6,942 bases of DNA. Origin: an uncultured Clostridia bacterium (GTDB lineage: Bacteria; Bacillota; Clostridia; Oscillospirales; Ruminococcaceae). The DNA is taken from NCBI GenBank assembly GCA_947302065.1, contig CAMYUO010000096.1, positions 1 to 6,942 of the forward strand. The letters are read 5' to 3'. A model generated the notes under the pieces. That model was not told the origin of the DNA, did not search any database, and worked only from the letters and a program-made list of their open reading frames with translations. A program made the translations under genes and the position numbers. Positions 5,843 through 6,942 of the stretch are shown one piece after another (positions within the stretch are counted from its first letter, which is position 1; the number at the start of each line of letters is the position of its first letter).

Positions 5843-6431
5843 AATACTTTTTCAAAAAGCTTTGTCTGTGGATCGGGCTTGCGCCGAACTCATCTATCAT
5901 CTGATAATGCAGCTTAGTACCGTAGCCCTTATGCTTTTCAAACTTATACTGCGGATACTTTTGTGCCATTTCAAGCATATATCTGTCCCTTGCGACCTTT
6001 GCAAGAATCGACGCTGCTGCTATGCACTGCGACTTTGCATCGCCGCCGACTATCGCTGTTGCCAGCGTGTCAAGCTCAGGAGTTTTGTTGCCGTCGATAA
6101 GGCAGATATCGGGCTTTACGGGTAAGTCCTCAACCGCCCTTTTCATTGCGAGCATCGCACTTTGCAGGATATTGATGCTCTCTATCTCCTCAACGGTCGC
6201 CGTCTTTATCGACCAGTAGAGTGCTTTTTCCTTTATCTCGTCGAACAGCTTTTCACGCTTTTTTTCGGTGAGCTTTTTGCTGTCATTTATACCCTCGATG
6301 ACTGTGCCTTTTTCAAACACGACTGCTGCGGCGAAAACGTCGCCTGCGAGCGGTCCTCTGCCGGCTTCATCACAGCCGCAGACTATATCAAATTTAGTTC
6401 TGTACTGCTCGTCAAACTCTGCAAGTGTCAT
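5805..6431 (-). CDS. rnhB: Ribonuclease HII
   Basis: Cleaves the RNA strand of RNA-DNA hybrids and incises 5' of single ribonucleotides built into DNA, starting ribonucleotide excision repair. The length, 208 residues, is normal. The acidic metal-binding residues are visible: Asp21 and Glu22 in CGCDEAGRGPLAG, Asp113 in LIDGNK and Asp131 in VGGDAKSQCIAAASILAKVARD. The GRG motif (24-26) and Tyr170 in HKGYGT form the site that reads the junction ribonucleotide. The C-terminal HRQSFLKKY is also family-typical. The ATG at 6431 has AGGGAA 8-9 nt upstream, and the gene begins 15 nt after the deaminase stop codon. Stop is TGA, with yraN starting inside its 3' end. RbgA and RNase HII genes sit side by side in B. 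subtilis; here a deaminase gene lies between them. Confidence 0.97.
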   Translation of the reverse strand: MTLAEFDEQYRTKFDIVCGCDEAGRGPLAGDVFAAAVVFEKGTVIEGINDSKKLTEKKREKLFDEIKEKALYWSIKTATVEEIESINILQSAMLAMKRAVEDLPVKPDICLIDGNKTPELDTLATAIVGGDAKSQCIAAASILAKVARDRYMLEMAQKYPQYKFEKHKGYGTKLHYQMIDEFGASPIHRQSFLKKYYAKLSEEQQKNR

Positions 6432-6446
6432 TTTCTCACTTCCCTG

Positions 6447-6854
6447 TCAGGAATCTTTGCCGGTTTCGTATCTGCTCTCGCCCCACCAGTTCGGCATCAG
6501 CTCGCCCAGTATCTGCATATTGCGGTTTTCCTTTGAAAGCTGCATAAGGAACTCTCTGCAGGCACCGCAGGGCATCCCGCTGCCGGTGACTTTATCGGTC
6601 GGCGGTGTATCACGAAATGCGATAAGCCTTTTTATCACGGTCTGACCGCTGTTGACATACATATTGAGTGCTGCGACTCTTTCAGCGCACAACGCCATAA
6701 CGCCGCTGCAGCTCTCGATGCAAAAGCCTGTGAATATCTCGCCGTTTTCACTTTCGATCGCACAGACAACGTGGTGTGCATACACAAAAGGTGAAACATC
6801 CTGCGGGTCATACTGAGCTTTTGCTTTTTCATAAAGCTTTTCCCATATATCCAT
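6447..6854 (-). CDS. Cytidine deaminase superfamily protein, substrate uncertain
   Basis: A 135-residue zinc-dependent deaminase of the cytidine-deaminase fold. The zinc site is complete: Cys56 with catalytic Glu58 in LCAERVAAL, and Cys96 and Cys99 in MPCGACREF. It differs from classical Cdd at the ribose-binding block, where a typical N-x-E-N is replaced by C-x-E-S (GFCIESCSG at 43-51). The C-terminal LGELMPNWWGES resembles a clostridial subgroup usually annotated simply as cytidine deaminase. Free cytidine or deoxycytidine is the default guess for nucleoside salvage, but a modified nucleoside or a blasticidin-like substrate is also possible. The ATG at 6854 has GGGGAG 6 nt upstream. It lies 23 nt after rbgA and 15 nt before rnhB, so it is cotranscribed with ribosome-assembly and DNA-repair genes. 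Confidence 0.88.
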   Translation of the reverse strand: MDIWEKLYEKAKAQYDPQDVSPFVYAHHVVCAIESENGEIFTGFCIESCSGVMALCAERVAALNMYVNSGQTVIKRLIAFRDTPPTDKVTGSGMPCGACREFLMQLSKENRNMQILGELMPNWWGESRYETGKDS

Positions 6855-6877
6855 TTTGTTCTCCCCTGAATTTATCT

Positions 6878-6942
6878 CTACTTGGGCTGTTCAAGAGTCA
6901 TTCTGCCTATCTTTCCGCTGCGGTACTCGTCGAGCACGGTAT
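6878..6942 (-). CDS. rbgA: C-terminal end of ribosome biogenesis GTPase RbgA (YlqF), partial
   Basis: Only the last 20 codons are in the window, ending in TAG at 6880-6878. The residues YRSGKIGRMTLEQPK match the conserved RbgA/YlqF tail, in which a (F/Y)RSGK(L/I)GR(I/M)T(L/F)E block closes the protein. RbgA is a circularly permuted GTPase that assists late assembly of the 50S ribosomal subunit. The location immediately ahead of the rnhB region fits the rbgA-rnhB order known from B. subtilis and other Firmicutes. The GTPase motifs themselves are outside the window, so identity rests on the tail and context. Confidence 0.8.
   Translation of the reverse strand, partial: TVLDEYRSGKIGRMTLEQPK

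Overview
The window looks like chromosomal core DNA from a Clostridia-class gut bacterium, most like the Ruminococcus/Oscillospiraceae group. This is judged from the protein sequences (ClpP, RbgA tail, deaminase family, a DUF1540-type Cys-rich protein), moderate GC, AGGAGG-type ribosome binding sites and the gene order. No insertion sequence, tRNA, rRNA, CRISPR array or prophage gene is visible. All genes but one lie on the minus strand.

Layout, read along minus-strand transcription from the right edge. (1) An unbroken gene series: the 3' end of rbgA (ribosome biogenesis GTPase), a cytidine-deaminase-superfamily gene, rnhB (RNase HII), yraN (UPF0102 nuclease-like) and thrC (threonine synthase). 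Gaps are 14-23 nt, with one 38-nt overlap, so it reads as one operon whose promoter lies outside the window. (2) A small plus-strand gene for a 54-codon Cys-rich DUF1540-like protein, convergent with thrC and divergent from the next gene. (3) A calcineurin-like metallophosphoesterase. (4) The protein-quality-control cluster tig-clpP-clpX, with a good sigma-A-type promoter in front of tig. Trigger factor folds nascent chains, ClpX unfolds substrates, and ClpP degrades them.

Two genes are broken as written. clpX has a net 2-base loss just after pore loop 1, and both halves are otherwise open and well conserved. The DUF1540-like gene has an in-frame TGA exactly where the family has its second conserved Cys, and the rest of the protein continues intact to a TAA. 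The TGA could be selenocysteine, a fresh nonsense mutation or a base error; UGA clearly works as an ordinary stop in thrC, rnhB and the deaminase gene. The nearby clpX lesion makes sequence error a serious alternative for both. Other items of note are a plus-strand intrinsic terminator that overlaps the tig promoter region, and two hairpins between tig and clpP.
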